The translations under genes and the position numbers were made by a program. A DNA stretch of 34,408 nt from an uncultured bacterium (lineage in GTDB: Bacteria; Myxococcota_A; UBA9160; SMWR01): NCBI GenBank assembly GCA_937937315.1, contig CALDCK010000331.1, forward strand, positions 1-34,408. The letters are read 5' to 3'. This document shows positions 1 through 6,834 of the stretch, piece after piece. The first letter of the stretch is position 1; each line of letters begins with the position of its first letter. A model generated the notes under the pieces. The model had not been told where the DNA came from, did no database searches, and was given only the letters and a program-made list of their open reading frames with translations.

Positions 1-42
1 GCCGACGACAAGGCCCGACTCGAAGCGACGCTCGGCGCCTGA
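1..42 (+). CDS. C-terminal end of an unknown gene (partial)
   Basis: Frame 1 reads 13 codons (ADDKARLEATLGA) and then TGA, stopping 15 bases before the convergent stop of the acyltransferase gene. The composition (alternating charged and Ala/Leu residues) and G/C third positions look like the helical end of a real protein, but 13 residues cannot be assigned to a family. The call rests on the open frame and the neat convergent spacing. Confidence 0.35.
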   Translation, partial: ADDKARLEATLGA

Positions 43-57
43 AGGCCGAGACCCGGA

Positions 58-1527
58 TCAGGGACGAGAAGCGGCGCTCGCTCGCTTCGCGCGAGGACGC
101 CGAGGGCCGACCAGGGGCTGCTCGAGCTTCACCCCCGCCACATCCGCCAGCTCGGTGAAGGAGTCCACGATCGCCTCGAGGAAGAGCGGCAGGTCCGGAA
201 CCAGGTCGTAGTCCGCCGTGAAGCCCCAGTGGATCCGCCCGTCGTAGGAGAGCAGCGCGACTCCGAGCCCGACGTTCTCGAGCAGAACCACCTGCGGCAC
301 CAGCGCCAGCAGTCGCGCGCCCAGCATGTAGAGCGGAAACTGCGGTCCGGGCACGTTCGTCACGATCGAGTTGATCGGCCCCGACGCCAGGCTCGCGCCC
401 ATGGACACGATGCCCGTTGGCGCCCACTCGGCAGCGCTCATCAGCGTCTCGATTCCGAGGGCACTGCGCGACTCCTTCAATCGACGGGTCTCTGCGTGGA
501 TCGCCTCGAGCTGCTTGCGTCGGTCCGCCTCGCCGATGGGGAGCTCGACGATCCAGGTCGAGACCCGGTTGCCCATGTCGCTTCGTTCGCCCTCGCTCCG
601 GACGCTCACCGGCGCCGCGACGCGAAACACCAGATCCTCCGGGCGGACCTGCCGCTCGCTCAGAAAGGCGCGAACCGCTCCCGTCACCGTCGTCAGCACC
701 ACGTCGTTGATGGTGCAGCCGAGGGACTTGCGAATCGCCTTCGTATCGGCGAGGGAGACGTCGAGCCAGTCGAAGCGGCGGTGGGGGCCGAGGGGGCCGT
801 TGATCGGGGTCTCCGAGGCGCCGCTCGTACTCAGCCCGACCAGCTCTCCCAGAGCATTCAGCCGTGCGCCGACCTCCGCGCGCACATCGCTGGTCTCGCG
901 CCACACCTCGCTCAGCTGGCCTACCGCGCGCAGCGGTAGAGATCCCCAACGCATCGCCTCGTCGCGCAGCAGGCGCGTCGGGCTCGGAATCGAGCGGGGC
1001 ACGAACTCGCGAGGCTCCGCAGGGCGTGCGGCCGGATCCGGCGAGAGCAGGATCTGCGCCATCTCGACCCCGGACGAGCCGTCGATCATGCAGTGGTGGG
1101 TCTTCGCGATCAGGGCGAAGCGATCGTTCTCGAGCCCCTCCACGATCCAGATCTCCCAGAGCGGCTTCGAGCGGTCGAGGTGGTGGGAGATCACCCGCGA
1201 GGTGACCGCCCTGAGCTCCTCGACGCCGCCGGGCTGGGGCAGGCTGACGTGTCGCACGTGGTAGTCGAGATTGAAGTGCGGATCGTCGACCCACACCGCC
1301 CGACTCGCAAAGGGGATCCACTCGATCTTCTGCCGATAGCGCGGGATGCGGTGCAGCACGGCCGTGTAGGCCCGACGGATCGCGTCGGCGTCGATGCCGC
1401 CGTCGTCCTTGCGGAGAGGGCCGGCCTCGAAGATCTCGAGCGCCGAGACGTGCATGGGCGTCGTCGGCCCCTCGGTCAGGAGGAACATGTTGTCCTCGGC
1501 CGAGAGACGGTCGTAGCTTCCGGACAC
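58..1527 (-). CDS. WS/DGAT-family wax ester synthase / diacylglycerol acyltransferase
   Basis: 489 residues, typical for the family. The N-terminal half carries the acyl-CoA O-acyltransferase signature HHCMIDG at residues 144-150 (HHxxxDG), preceded by LSAEDNMFLLTEGPTTPMHV, a typical WS/DGAT opening. The C-terminal half has the companion domain (NDVVLTTVTGAVRAFL, later SIVTNVPGP). The family transfers acyl groups from acyl-CoA to fatty alcohols or diacylglycerol to make storage wax esters or triacylglycerol at the inner membrane. The GTG start at 1527 is preferred over the upstream in-frame ATG because AGGGAGGAT lies just before it and homology begins at once; the extra 92 residues upstream are low-complexity Arg/Gly/Pro. 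A sigma-54-type promoter lies 35 bases upstream, so control by an RpoN activator is likely. Substrate preference cannot be read from sequence. Confidence 0.93.
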   Translation of the reverse strand: MSGSYDRLSAEDNMFLLTEGPTTPMHVSALEIFEAGPLRKDDGGIDADAIRRAYTAVLHRIPRYRQKIEWIPFASRAVWVDDPHFNLDYHVRHVSLPQPGGVEELRAVTSRVISHHLDRSKPLWEIWIVEGLENDRFALIAKTHHCMIDGSSGVEMAQILLSPDPAARPAEPREFVPRSIPSPTRLLRDEAMRWGSLPLRAVGQLSEVWRETSDVRAEVGARLNALGELVGLSTSGASETPINGPLGPHRRFDWLDVSLADTKAIRKSLGCTINDVVLTTVTGAVRAFLSERQVRPEDLVFRVAAPVSVRSEGERSDMGNRVSTWIVELPIGEADRRKQLEAIHAETRRLKESRSALGIETLMSAAEWAPTGIVSMGASLASGPINSIVTNVPGPQFPLYMLGARLLALVPQVVLLENVGLGVALLSYDGRIHWGFTADYDLVPDLPLFLEAIVDSFTELADVAGVKLEQPLVGPRRPRAKRASAASRP

Positions 1528-1561
1528 GCGGATCCTCCCTGCGCCGCCCCAGCATAGACCG

Positions 1562-1577
1562 TGCAAGGTGGGTGCCC
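1562..1577 (-). promoter_or_regulatory. Sigma-54 (-24/-12) promoter for the WS/DGAT gene
   Basis: Minus strand reads GGGCACCCACCTTGCA, against the consensus TGGCACG-N4-TTGCW. The invariant GG and GC are separated by exactly 10 bases and the -12 box is perfect; the -24 box differs at its first and last bases. The predicted start is near 1551, giving a leader of about 24 bases containing the AGGGAGGAT ribosome site. This is the weakest of the four sigma-54 calls, but its position is ideal. Confidence 0.65.
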
Positions 1578-1669
1578 GGGGAAATTCACGACCCCGACGC
1601 GCCGAAGGGGCGCGTCGCCCCAAGCTCGGGGCAGGCGCGGGGCAGGATCGCCCGCTATTCGTGAAGGGG

Positions 1670-2494
1670 ATGACTCGTCGCTCCGATTGGAGACCCCGCC
1701 CTCCGGGGCGACAGTTCGAAGACACGCGCCGCGCGAATCCGAGATGGCCATTGGTCCTGGCCGAGGGCGATTCGTGGTTCGCCCACCCCACCGAGTGGAA
1801 CATCCTCTACCACCTCTCCGACCAGGGGGGCTATTCGATCCGTCGGTTGGCCTCGATCGGCCACACCCTGCGTGACATGGTGCGCGAAGCGCCGGGGCGG
1901 GTTCCCCAGTTCGTGCGCCAGCTCGAGCGCCCGGTTCCCTGGGAGCTGATGCTCTTCAGCGGTGGGGGCAACGATCTCCTCGGAGACCGGCTCCCCGACA
2001 TGCTGCGCCACCGCCGCGAGGTGTCCCGGGGCTGGCGCGGACTCATCCGAGACGAGGTCGTCGACGCAGAGCTGGCGAGCATCCGTCGCGCCTACGAACG
2101 GGTCATCTTCCGTACCGCCGAGCAGCGTCCCGAGTGCGAGATCCTGGCTCATGGCTACGACCACCCCCACCCGCGAGATCGAGGGGCTGCCCTCTTCTGG
2201 GGACGTCTCACGGTCACCGGACCGTGGATGCACCCGGTGATGGCGGGCGAGAAGGGAATCCGCGACGGCGAAATCCGCTACAAGCTGGCCCGCGAGCTCA
2301 TCGACCGACTCAATCGGACCCTCCGGGAGCTCTCGAAGAGCCACGCACGCTTCCACCACGTCGACCTGCGCGGGACCCTTTCCTCGGTCCGCCAGTGGAA
2401 GGACGAGATCCACCCGAAGAGCGCAGGATTCCGCAGGATGGCCCGGACGTTCCGGCGGGCGATGGACGCGGTGATCGAGGGACGGTCTGCATGA
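1670..2494 (+). CDS. SGNH/GDSL-like hydrolase
   Basis: About 274 residues from the ATG at 1670. The SGNH hydrolase blocks are visible: LAEGDSWF (nucleophile Ser in GDSW) about 30 residues in, LFSGGGNDLLGD (block III Asn), and WKDEIHPKSAG near the C-terminus (Asp/His of the triad). These enzymes hydrolyse esters or remove acyl groups from lipids, glycans or xenobiotics; the substrate is unknown here. No signal peptide is evident from this start, so a cytoplasmic location is likely. The start is uncertain: AAGGGG lies very close to the ATG, a GTG at 1661 is in frame, and the frame stays open to an ATG at 1568, but the sequence before 1670 is Arg/Gly-rich and does not resemble the family. It is divergent from the WS/DGAT gene and convergent with the PEP-CTERM gene. 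Confidence 0.85.
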   Translation: MTRRSDWRPRPPGRQFEDTRRANPRWPLVLAEGDSWFAHPTEWNILYHLSDQGGYSIRRLASIGHTLRDMVREAPGRVPQFVRQLERPVPWELMLFSGGGNDLLGDRLPDMLRHRREVSRGWRGLIRDEVVDAELASIRRAYERVIFRTAEQRPECEILAHGYDHPHPRDRGAALFWGRLTVTGPWMHPVMAGEKGIRDGEIRYKLARELIDRLNRTLRELSKSHARFHHVDLRGTLSSVRQWKDEIHPKSAGFRRMARTFRRAMDAVIEGRSA

Positions 2495-2535
2495 CATGCG
2501 CCGTCGTCGGCGCCCCGATCGCTCCGCTTGCCGCG

Positions 2536-3327
2536 TCAGTCGCGACGCGCCCGGCGCAGAAGCGAGAAGCCGACGAGCCCCGCGATGATCAGCGAGAACG
2601 ACGCCGGCTCGGGCACCACGTGCGCCCACTCCTCGAATCCGGCCCCCGAGCGCTCGGTGTCGCCGAAGCGCGAGTAGAGGATCACGTAGTCGTCAGGTGA
2701 GACCCCGGCGAAGACCGAGGCCGGCAGGGTCAGCAGCATGTCGCTGACGCCGCTTCCGGGCGCGTTGTTGAAGTCCAGAATGACCACGCTGTCGCTGCCG
2801 GCATCGAGATCGTAGATCAGCGTTCCGAGATCGCTGAGAACGCTCGTATTCTGGCCACCCGTGTCGGAGATGTAGATCTGGAGAGCATCGAGGGACAGGA
2901 GTGACTGACGCTCTCCGGCCGGCTCGTTGATGTCGAGGGCGAAGAGGAAGCTCCCCGCGGTCTGCATGAGATCGCCGAAGCGCAGATCCCGGGTGAAGCC
3001 ACCCGGCGGCGGGACCTCATCGAAGGCCGGATCGGGGTTGTCCGTGTTGTACCCCTCCTCGTTCCTGCTGGCGCGGATCCGCAGGAACGACTGCACCTTA
3101 CCGGTGCCGAAGGGCTGCTGATCGTCGAACTCGAAGAGCGCTCCGTTCACCGTGCCCGAAGATCCCTCTCCGGGAGTCAGGTCGACCATAGTGGCCGACG
3201 CCGATCTCTCTCCGAGGGAGATCGCAGCGGCTGCCATGCACAGGCAGACCCAGAAGGCCCGGCTCCGGATCGTCTTCCGCAGTCTGCACGCACCCCGGCC
3301 ATCTCTGCAATCGGTCTCACTCTGCAC
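2536..3327 (-). CDS. PEP-CTERM sorting-domain surface protein
   Basis: About 263 residues: an N-terminal signal segment (RSRAFWVCLCMAAAAISLG, cleavage probably after SASA), a beta-rich extracellular body with no recognised enzymatic motif, and a classic C-terminal sorting signal (VPEPASFSLIIAGLVGF, then LLRRARRD). PEP-CTERM proteins are secreted by Sec, cleaved or anchored by an exosortase, and often become part of exopolysaccharide/biofilm matrix; no exosortase gene is in this window. The start is set by AGGAG (minus strand, 3339-3335) followed by GTG GTG at 3330/3327; the upstream in-frame ATG at 3414 lacks such a site and would bury the signal peptide. The gene is preceded by a sigma-54 promoter and a terminator-like hairpin, leaving a leader of about 190 bases, which suggests transcriptional control at two levels. 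Confidence 0.9.
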   Translation of the reverse strand: MQSETDCRDGRGACRLRKTIRSRAFWVCLCMAAAAISLGERSASATMVDLTPGEGSSGTVNGALFEFDDQQPFGTGKVQSFLRIRASRNEEGYNTDNPDPAFDEVPPPGGFTRDLRFGDLMQTAGSFLFALDINEPAGERQSLLSLDALQIYISDTGGQNTSVLSDLGTLIYDLDAGSDSVVILDFNNAPGSGVSDMLLTLPASVFAGVSPDDYVILYSRFGDTERSGAGFEEWAHVVPEPASFSLIIAGLVGFSLLRRARRD

Positions 3328-3473
3328 CACGATGCTCCTGTCGAGCCGCAGTGGGACCGTCGCCACCGGAGGGTCTTCGCCGATCGAAGACACACGGGGA
3401 GCCTTGGCCCGCACGCGGGCCCCTTCCCCTCGAACCGGCGCCGGAAGACGCCAACGGAATGCGCGAGAAGCGC

Positions 3474-3513
3474 AAAAAAAAATGGAAGGAGCCGCCCCAA
3501 GGGGGCCCCTTCC
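3474..3513 (-). terminator. Terminator-like hairpin and U9 tract in the PEP-CTERM leader
   Basis: On the minus strand, positions 3513-3484 form a 10-bp stem (GGAAGGGGCC pairing with GGCTCCTTCC, one G-U pair) with a 10-base loop, followed after one A by nine consecutive T (3482-3474). This is the textbook form of a Rho-independent terminator. No minus-strand gene ends here: it lies between the sigma-54 promoter (predicted start near 3516) and the PEP-CTERM start codon, so it would act on that gene's own leader at about +4 to +43. It may be an attenuator, a source of a short RNA, or a 5' stabilising structure. It is the only long A/T run I noticed in the window. Confidence 0.7.
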
Positions 3514-3526
3514 GCCCCTCCAGTGT

Positions 3527-3542
3527 AGCAGGACTCGTGCCA
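3527..3542 (-). promoter_or_regulatory. Sigma-54 (-24/-12) promoter for the PEP-CTERM gene
   Basis: Minus strand reads TGGCACGAGTCCTGCT: a perfect TGGCACG -24 box, exact GG-N10-GC spacing, and CTGCT against TTGCW at -12. The predicted transcription start is near 3516. RpoN with a PrsR-type activator is known to control PEP-CTERM genes in some bacteria, so this fits the gene downstream. Confidence 0.85.
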
Positions 3543-3553
3543 GGAATCGGGAA

Positions 3554-3574
3554 CTAACAATTTCAAGGGGTTAG
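3554..3574. promoter_or_regulatory. Inverted repeat upstream of the sigma-54 promoter
   Basis: CTAAC-N11-GTTAG lies 12 bases upstream of the -24 box and within a locally AT-richer patch (about 3550-3640) that is unlike the surrounding DNA. A short palindrome CTCGCGAG follows about 15 bases further upstream. Either could bind an enhancer-binding protein or a regulator of the divergent DUF4336 gene. Half-sites of five bases are weak evidence. Confidence 0.3.
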
Positions 3575-3686
3575 CGCGGAAGCGGCTCCTCGCGAGAGAA
3601 AAGTTTCGCCGCGGATTGGGCAAAGGTTTTCTCGAATCCGTCGATCGCACCCACTCCCTTGCCGGACCGCATGCGATGATGGCGTC

Positions 3687-4385
3687 GTGCTGAGGGCATT
3701 CGGCGAGGATCTCTGGATCGCTGACGGGCCGCCCGTGCGCTTCCTGGGACAGTTCGACTACCCGACGCGCATGGCGGTCGTACGCCTGACGGACGGCGGT
3801 GTCTGGATGTGGTCCCCCATCGCGTGGAGCGCCGAGCTCTCGGAGGCAGTCGCGGCGATCGGACCGGTGCGGCACCTGGTGGCGCCGAACAAGATCCACC
3901 ACCTCAACCTGGGCCCTTGGGCTGCGGAGCATCCCGAGGCGCGACTCTGGGCGGCTCCGGGCCTCGCGCGGAGGCGCCCCGACCTGACCTTCCACGGCGA
4001 GCTCGCGGACACGCCGGCCCCGGCATGGTCCCAGGACCTCGATCAGCTCGTCTTCCGCGGCAGCGTCTTCATGGACGAGGTCGTCTTCTTCCACCGGGCG
4101 TCCCGCACTGCGCTCGTCTGCGACCTGATCCAACGCTTCGACCCGGCAACCCTCTCGGGCTGGCGCGGTGCCCTCATGCGCCTCGACGGGCTGGTCGGTC
4201 CCGAGGGCAGCACGCCCCGCGAGTGGCGCGCCAGCTTTCTGCGACGCAGCGCCGCCCGGATCGCTCTCCAGCGTGCGTTGGACTGGAGTCCAGAGCGCCT
4301 GGTAATCGCCCACGGCGATCTCCCCCTCGAGTCCGGTCGCGATGCCCTCGCACGCGGGCTGCGCTGGCTAGGTCCCCCCGGTTGA
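3687..4385 (+). CDS. DUF4336 domain-containing protein
   Basis: 232 residues, full length for DUF4336, a family distantly related to metallo-beta-lactamase folds but without an established function. Recognisable features are the opening LWIADGPPVRFLGQFDYPTRMAVVRL, the HLVAPNKIHHLNLGPW segment, and the late IAHGDLP motif, where His/Asp could hold a metal. It starts at GTG 3687 without a clear ribosome site. It is followed after 55 bases by the aldo/keto-reductase-like gene in the same direction, so the two probably form an operon. No signal peptide is visible, so it is likely cytoplasmic. Confidence 0.8.
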   Translation: MLRAFGEDLWIADGPPVRFLGQFDYPTRMAVVRLTDGGVWMWSPIAWSAELSEAVAAIGPVRHLVAPNKIHHLNLGPWAAEHPEARLWAAPGLARRRPDLTFHGELADTPAPAWSQDLDQLVFRGSVFMDEVVFFHRASRTALVCDLIQRFDPATLSGWRGALMRLDGLVGPEGSTPREWRASFLRRSAARIALQRALDWSPERLVIAHGDLPLESGRDALARGLRWLGPPG

Positions 4386-4440
4386 CGCCCCCATCGACAG
4401 CGGGGGACACTGCTCACCGACCGCGAGAGGACGCTCCGTC

Positions 4441-5292
4441 ATGCCCGACTTCCGCACGCCCGTTCCCCTCGGTCAGACCGGCCTCGAGGTGTCGCGGCTC
4501 GGCATCGGCTCGAGCTTCACCGGTGACCCACGCTTCATCGAGGAGGCCGTCGACCAGGGGGTGAACTACCTCTACTGGGGCTCGATCCGACGGCCGGCCT
4601 TCGGCCGTGCCATCCGCCACATCGCGCGACGTAAGCGCGAGAGCGTCGTGCTGACCGTGCAATCCTACTCACGGGTCGCGGCGCTGATGGCGCCCTCCAT
4701 CGAGCTTGCGCTGCGACGCACAGGCGTGGACTACTTCGACTTTCTGCTCCTCGGCATGTGGAACCAGCGGCCGTGGCCCAAGTTGTTGGACGCGGCGCGA
4801 AGCCTGCGCGAGCAGGGCAAGGTGCGCCACCTGATGCTGAGCACCCACAACCGCCCCTCGCTACGAGGCCACTTCGAGGCCTTCGAAGCCGGCGAGAGCC
4901 CCTTCGCCGCCTTCATGCTGCGCTACAACGCAGTCCACCGCGGTGCGGAGAAGGATGTATTCCCCTTCCTGCCGGAGACACGACGGCCGGGCATCGTCAC
5001 CTACACGACCACCCGCTGGGGCCACCTGCTCGACCCGGCGAAGATGCCCCCGGGCGAGACCCCTCCCCGAGCGCGTGACTGCTACCGCTTCGCGCTCTCC
5101 CACCCGGACGTCGACATGGCGCTTTGCGGCCCCGCGAATCGCGAGCAGATGCAGGAGGCGCTACGCGCCCTCGACGCAGGCCCCCTCGACCCGGAAGAGA
5201 CGAAGCGCATGGAACGGATCGGTGCACACATCTATCGGCACAACAAGCCGAAGTTCGCCGAGGGGGGCGACGCGAAGGGCACCGCCGTCTGA
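4441..5292 (+). CDS. Aldo/keto reductase-fold protein with a changed catalytic tetrad
   Basis: 283 residues. The AKR (beta/alpha)8 signature opens the protein: VPLGQTGLEVSRLGIGSS, then VDQGVNYLY, DYFDFLLLG and REQGKVRHLMLS. Aligned by eye with normal AKRs, the usual catalytic Asp is Tyr45 (NYLYWG in place of NFFDTA), the Tyr is Arg50, the Lys is Gln74 (VVLTVQS) and the His is Gly105 (LLLGMW). All four tetrad positions therefore appear altered, which argues against ordinary NADPH carbonyl reduction; a different reaction or a binding role is possible. The C-terminal part (PDVDMALCGPANREQMQEAL) keeps the family's cofactor-side pattern. The ATG follows GAGAGG. It is probably co-transcribed with the DUF4336 gene upstream. 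Confidence 0.85.
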   Translation: MPDFRTPVPLGQTGLEVSRLGIGSSFTGDPRFIEEAVDQGVNYLYWGSIRRPAFGRAIRHIARRKRESVVLTVQSYSRVAALMAPSIELALRRTGVDYFDFLLLGMWNQRPWPKLLDAARSLREQGKVRHLMLSTHNRPSLRGHFEAFEAGESPFAAFMLRYNAVHRGAEKDVFPFLPETRRPGIVTYTTTRWGHLLDPAKMPPGETPPRARDCYRFALSHPDVDMALCGPANREQMQEALRALDAGPLDPEETKRMERIGAHIYRHNKPKFAEGGDAKGTAV

Positions 5293-5474
5293 TCCCCGGT
5301 CGGCTTGGCCGCACACCTCGGCAGCCCGCCGGGAGGTCGGCCTTCGGCGTCGTAGAGCGCGGCGATCCGCGAGAATCCGTGGGCGCCTCCCACGAGCCCC
5401 ACCTTCGGATCGCGTCGTAGGTGTCCGGCGCCCGAGCGGGCGTCATGGGCATCGCCGCCTCGGAGATGACGTCT
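5293..5474. other. Convergent intergenic stretch with a coding-like tract
   Basis: This separates the converging AKR-like and alcohol dehydrogenase genes. On the minus strand, in the dehydrogenase frame beyond its stop, codons from about 5424 down to 5300 show strong G/C third positions and read a plausible peptide (VGLVGGAHGFSRIAALYDAE). No start with a ribosome site is seen and I do not recognise the peptide. It may be a gene remnant or chance. Confidence 0.25.
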
Positions 5475-6578
5475 TCACGCGAGATCGGCGTCGAGGACCA
5501 CTCGCGGCCGGACCGCGCTCCCCGAGGCCAGGGCCTCGAAGGCGTCGGCGACCCGGTCGAGGGGGAAGTCGGGCCCCGACATCTCCTCGAGTCGCAGCTC
5601 ACCCGCCATGGCGAACTCGAAGAAGCGGGGAAAATCGCTCTGCGGATCCGCAGAGCCGTGGATGGAGCCACGAAGCGTCTTGTCGAGGAGCAGGGCCACC
5701 ATCGGGATGCGAACCTCGGCGTCGAAGCCGGTCAGCCCCACGACCACGGCGCGGCCCCCCGGCGCCAGGGCGTCGAAGGCCTCGCGGGCAACCGCTGCGC
5801 TGCCGACCGACTCGATCGCAAGGTCCACGCCCCCCTCGGTGAGCTCCCGGATCGCCGCCACCGCTTCGGCGCCGGTGACCGACAGGAGATGCGTCGCACC
5901 GAGACCCTCGGCGAGGGCGAGCCGGGCCGGATTCGGGTCGACGGCGATGCGGATCGCCGCTTCCGCAATGCGCGCCCCCTGGATGGCCGACAATCCGACG
6001 CCGCCGCAGCCGAACACGGCAACCATCTCTCCTCGGCCAGCCTCACCGGACAGCATCGCGGCGCCAAGGCCGGTCGTCACACCGCAGCCGATCAGACACG
6101 CCAGGCGGAGAGGCAGCGCGTCGGGCACGGGGACGACGCTGCTCGCAGCGACGACGACACATTCGGAAAGACCCGAGACGCTCATGTAGCGACCCAGGGC
6201 CCGGTCGCCCCGGGAGAGCGACCCGTCGTTCGCGTCGGTTCGACTCGCCGCACCGACGTGGAAGCGCCCCGCGAGGCAGGCCCGACAGCGACCACAGCGC
6301 GGCACCCAGGACAGCACCACCCGATCTCCCTCCACGAGGTGCTCCACACCCGGGCCGAGGGCCTCGATCACGCCCGCCGCCTCGTGGCCGAGCACGGCGG
6401 GAAACTGGATGCCCTCTCCCGTGCGCCACACATGGAGATCACTGGCGCAGATGCCGCAGGCCGCAACCCTCACCCGCACCTCGCCCTTCCGAGGAGGGCG
6501 CACCACGACCTCCTCGATCCGCGGAAGCGCACCCGGCTCGTCGACCACCGCCGCGCGTACCCGGACCGCCTCGTTCAC
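5475..6578 (-). CDS. Zinc-dependent alcohol dehydrogenase (MDR superfamily)
   Basis: 367 residues. Catalytic zinc ligands fit the family: Cys41 (CGICASDLH), His65-Glu66 (LGHEAAGV) and the later IGCGVTTGLGA cysteine. The Rossmann motif is VFGCGGVGLSAIQGA, and the following acidic residue (AVDPNP) favours NAD(H). The structural zinc loop has Cys95, Cys98 and Cys101 (CGRCRAC), but the expected fourth ligand at about residue 109 is Gly, which is unusual. The enzyme probably oxidises primary or aromatic alcohols, or reduces the aldehydes; the substrate is unknown. GTG at 6578 is chosen because GAGAGGGG precedes it; the longer frame to 6848 overlaps the malic enzyme gene and is Arg/Gly-rich. It lies 256 bases downstream of the malic enzyme gene on the same strand, so it probably has its own promoter, which I could not identify. 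Confidence 0.92.
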   Translation of the reverse strand: MNEAVRVRAAVVDEPGALPRIEEVVVRPPRKGEVRVRVAACGICASDLHVWRTGEGIQFPAVLGHEAAGVIEALGPGVEHLVEGDRVVLSWVPRCGRCRACLAGRFHVGAASRTDANDGSLSRGDRALGRYMSVSGLSECVVVAASSVVPVPDALPLRLACLIGCGVTTGLGAAMLSGEAGRGEMVAVFGCGGVGLSAIQGARIAEAAIRIAVDPNPARLALAEGLGATHLLSVTGAEAVAAIRELTEGGVDLAIESVGSAAVAREAFDALAPGGRAVVVGLTGFDAEVRIPMVALLLDKTLRGSIHGSADPQSDFPRFFEFAMAGELRLEEMSGPDFPLDRVADAFEALASGSAVRPRVVLDADLA

Positions 6579-6834
6579 GTCACCCCTCTCTTGCCCCGGT
6601 CCGGGGCCTCCGGTCCGGCCCGCTCTCCGTGATCCCCGGCCGTTGGCGGACCGGCGGCCAATCCCGCAGTGAGCCCGCCCCCGGAAGCTCGGCGCGTCGC
6701 GACTCCTCTCGAACTTCGCAGCTCGCACCATACCATCTCGAGCGCGGCCGAATCGTCTCGCTCTCCAACAGCACTTCTCGCCGCGAACTCCACCCGCTCC
6801 GAGGTCGACGCGGTCTCGCGTGGCGTGGGGCCGG

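Noticed and set aside
1630-1660. A GG-N10-GC match in a run of GGGGCAGG before the SGNH hydrolase.
   Set aside because: Low-complexity G runs with no real -24 or -12 box.
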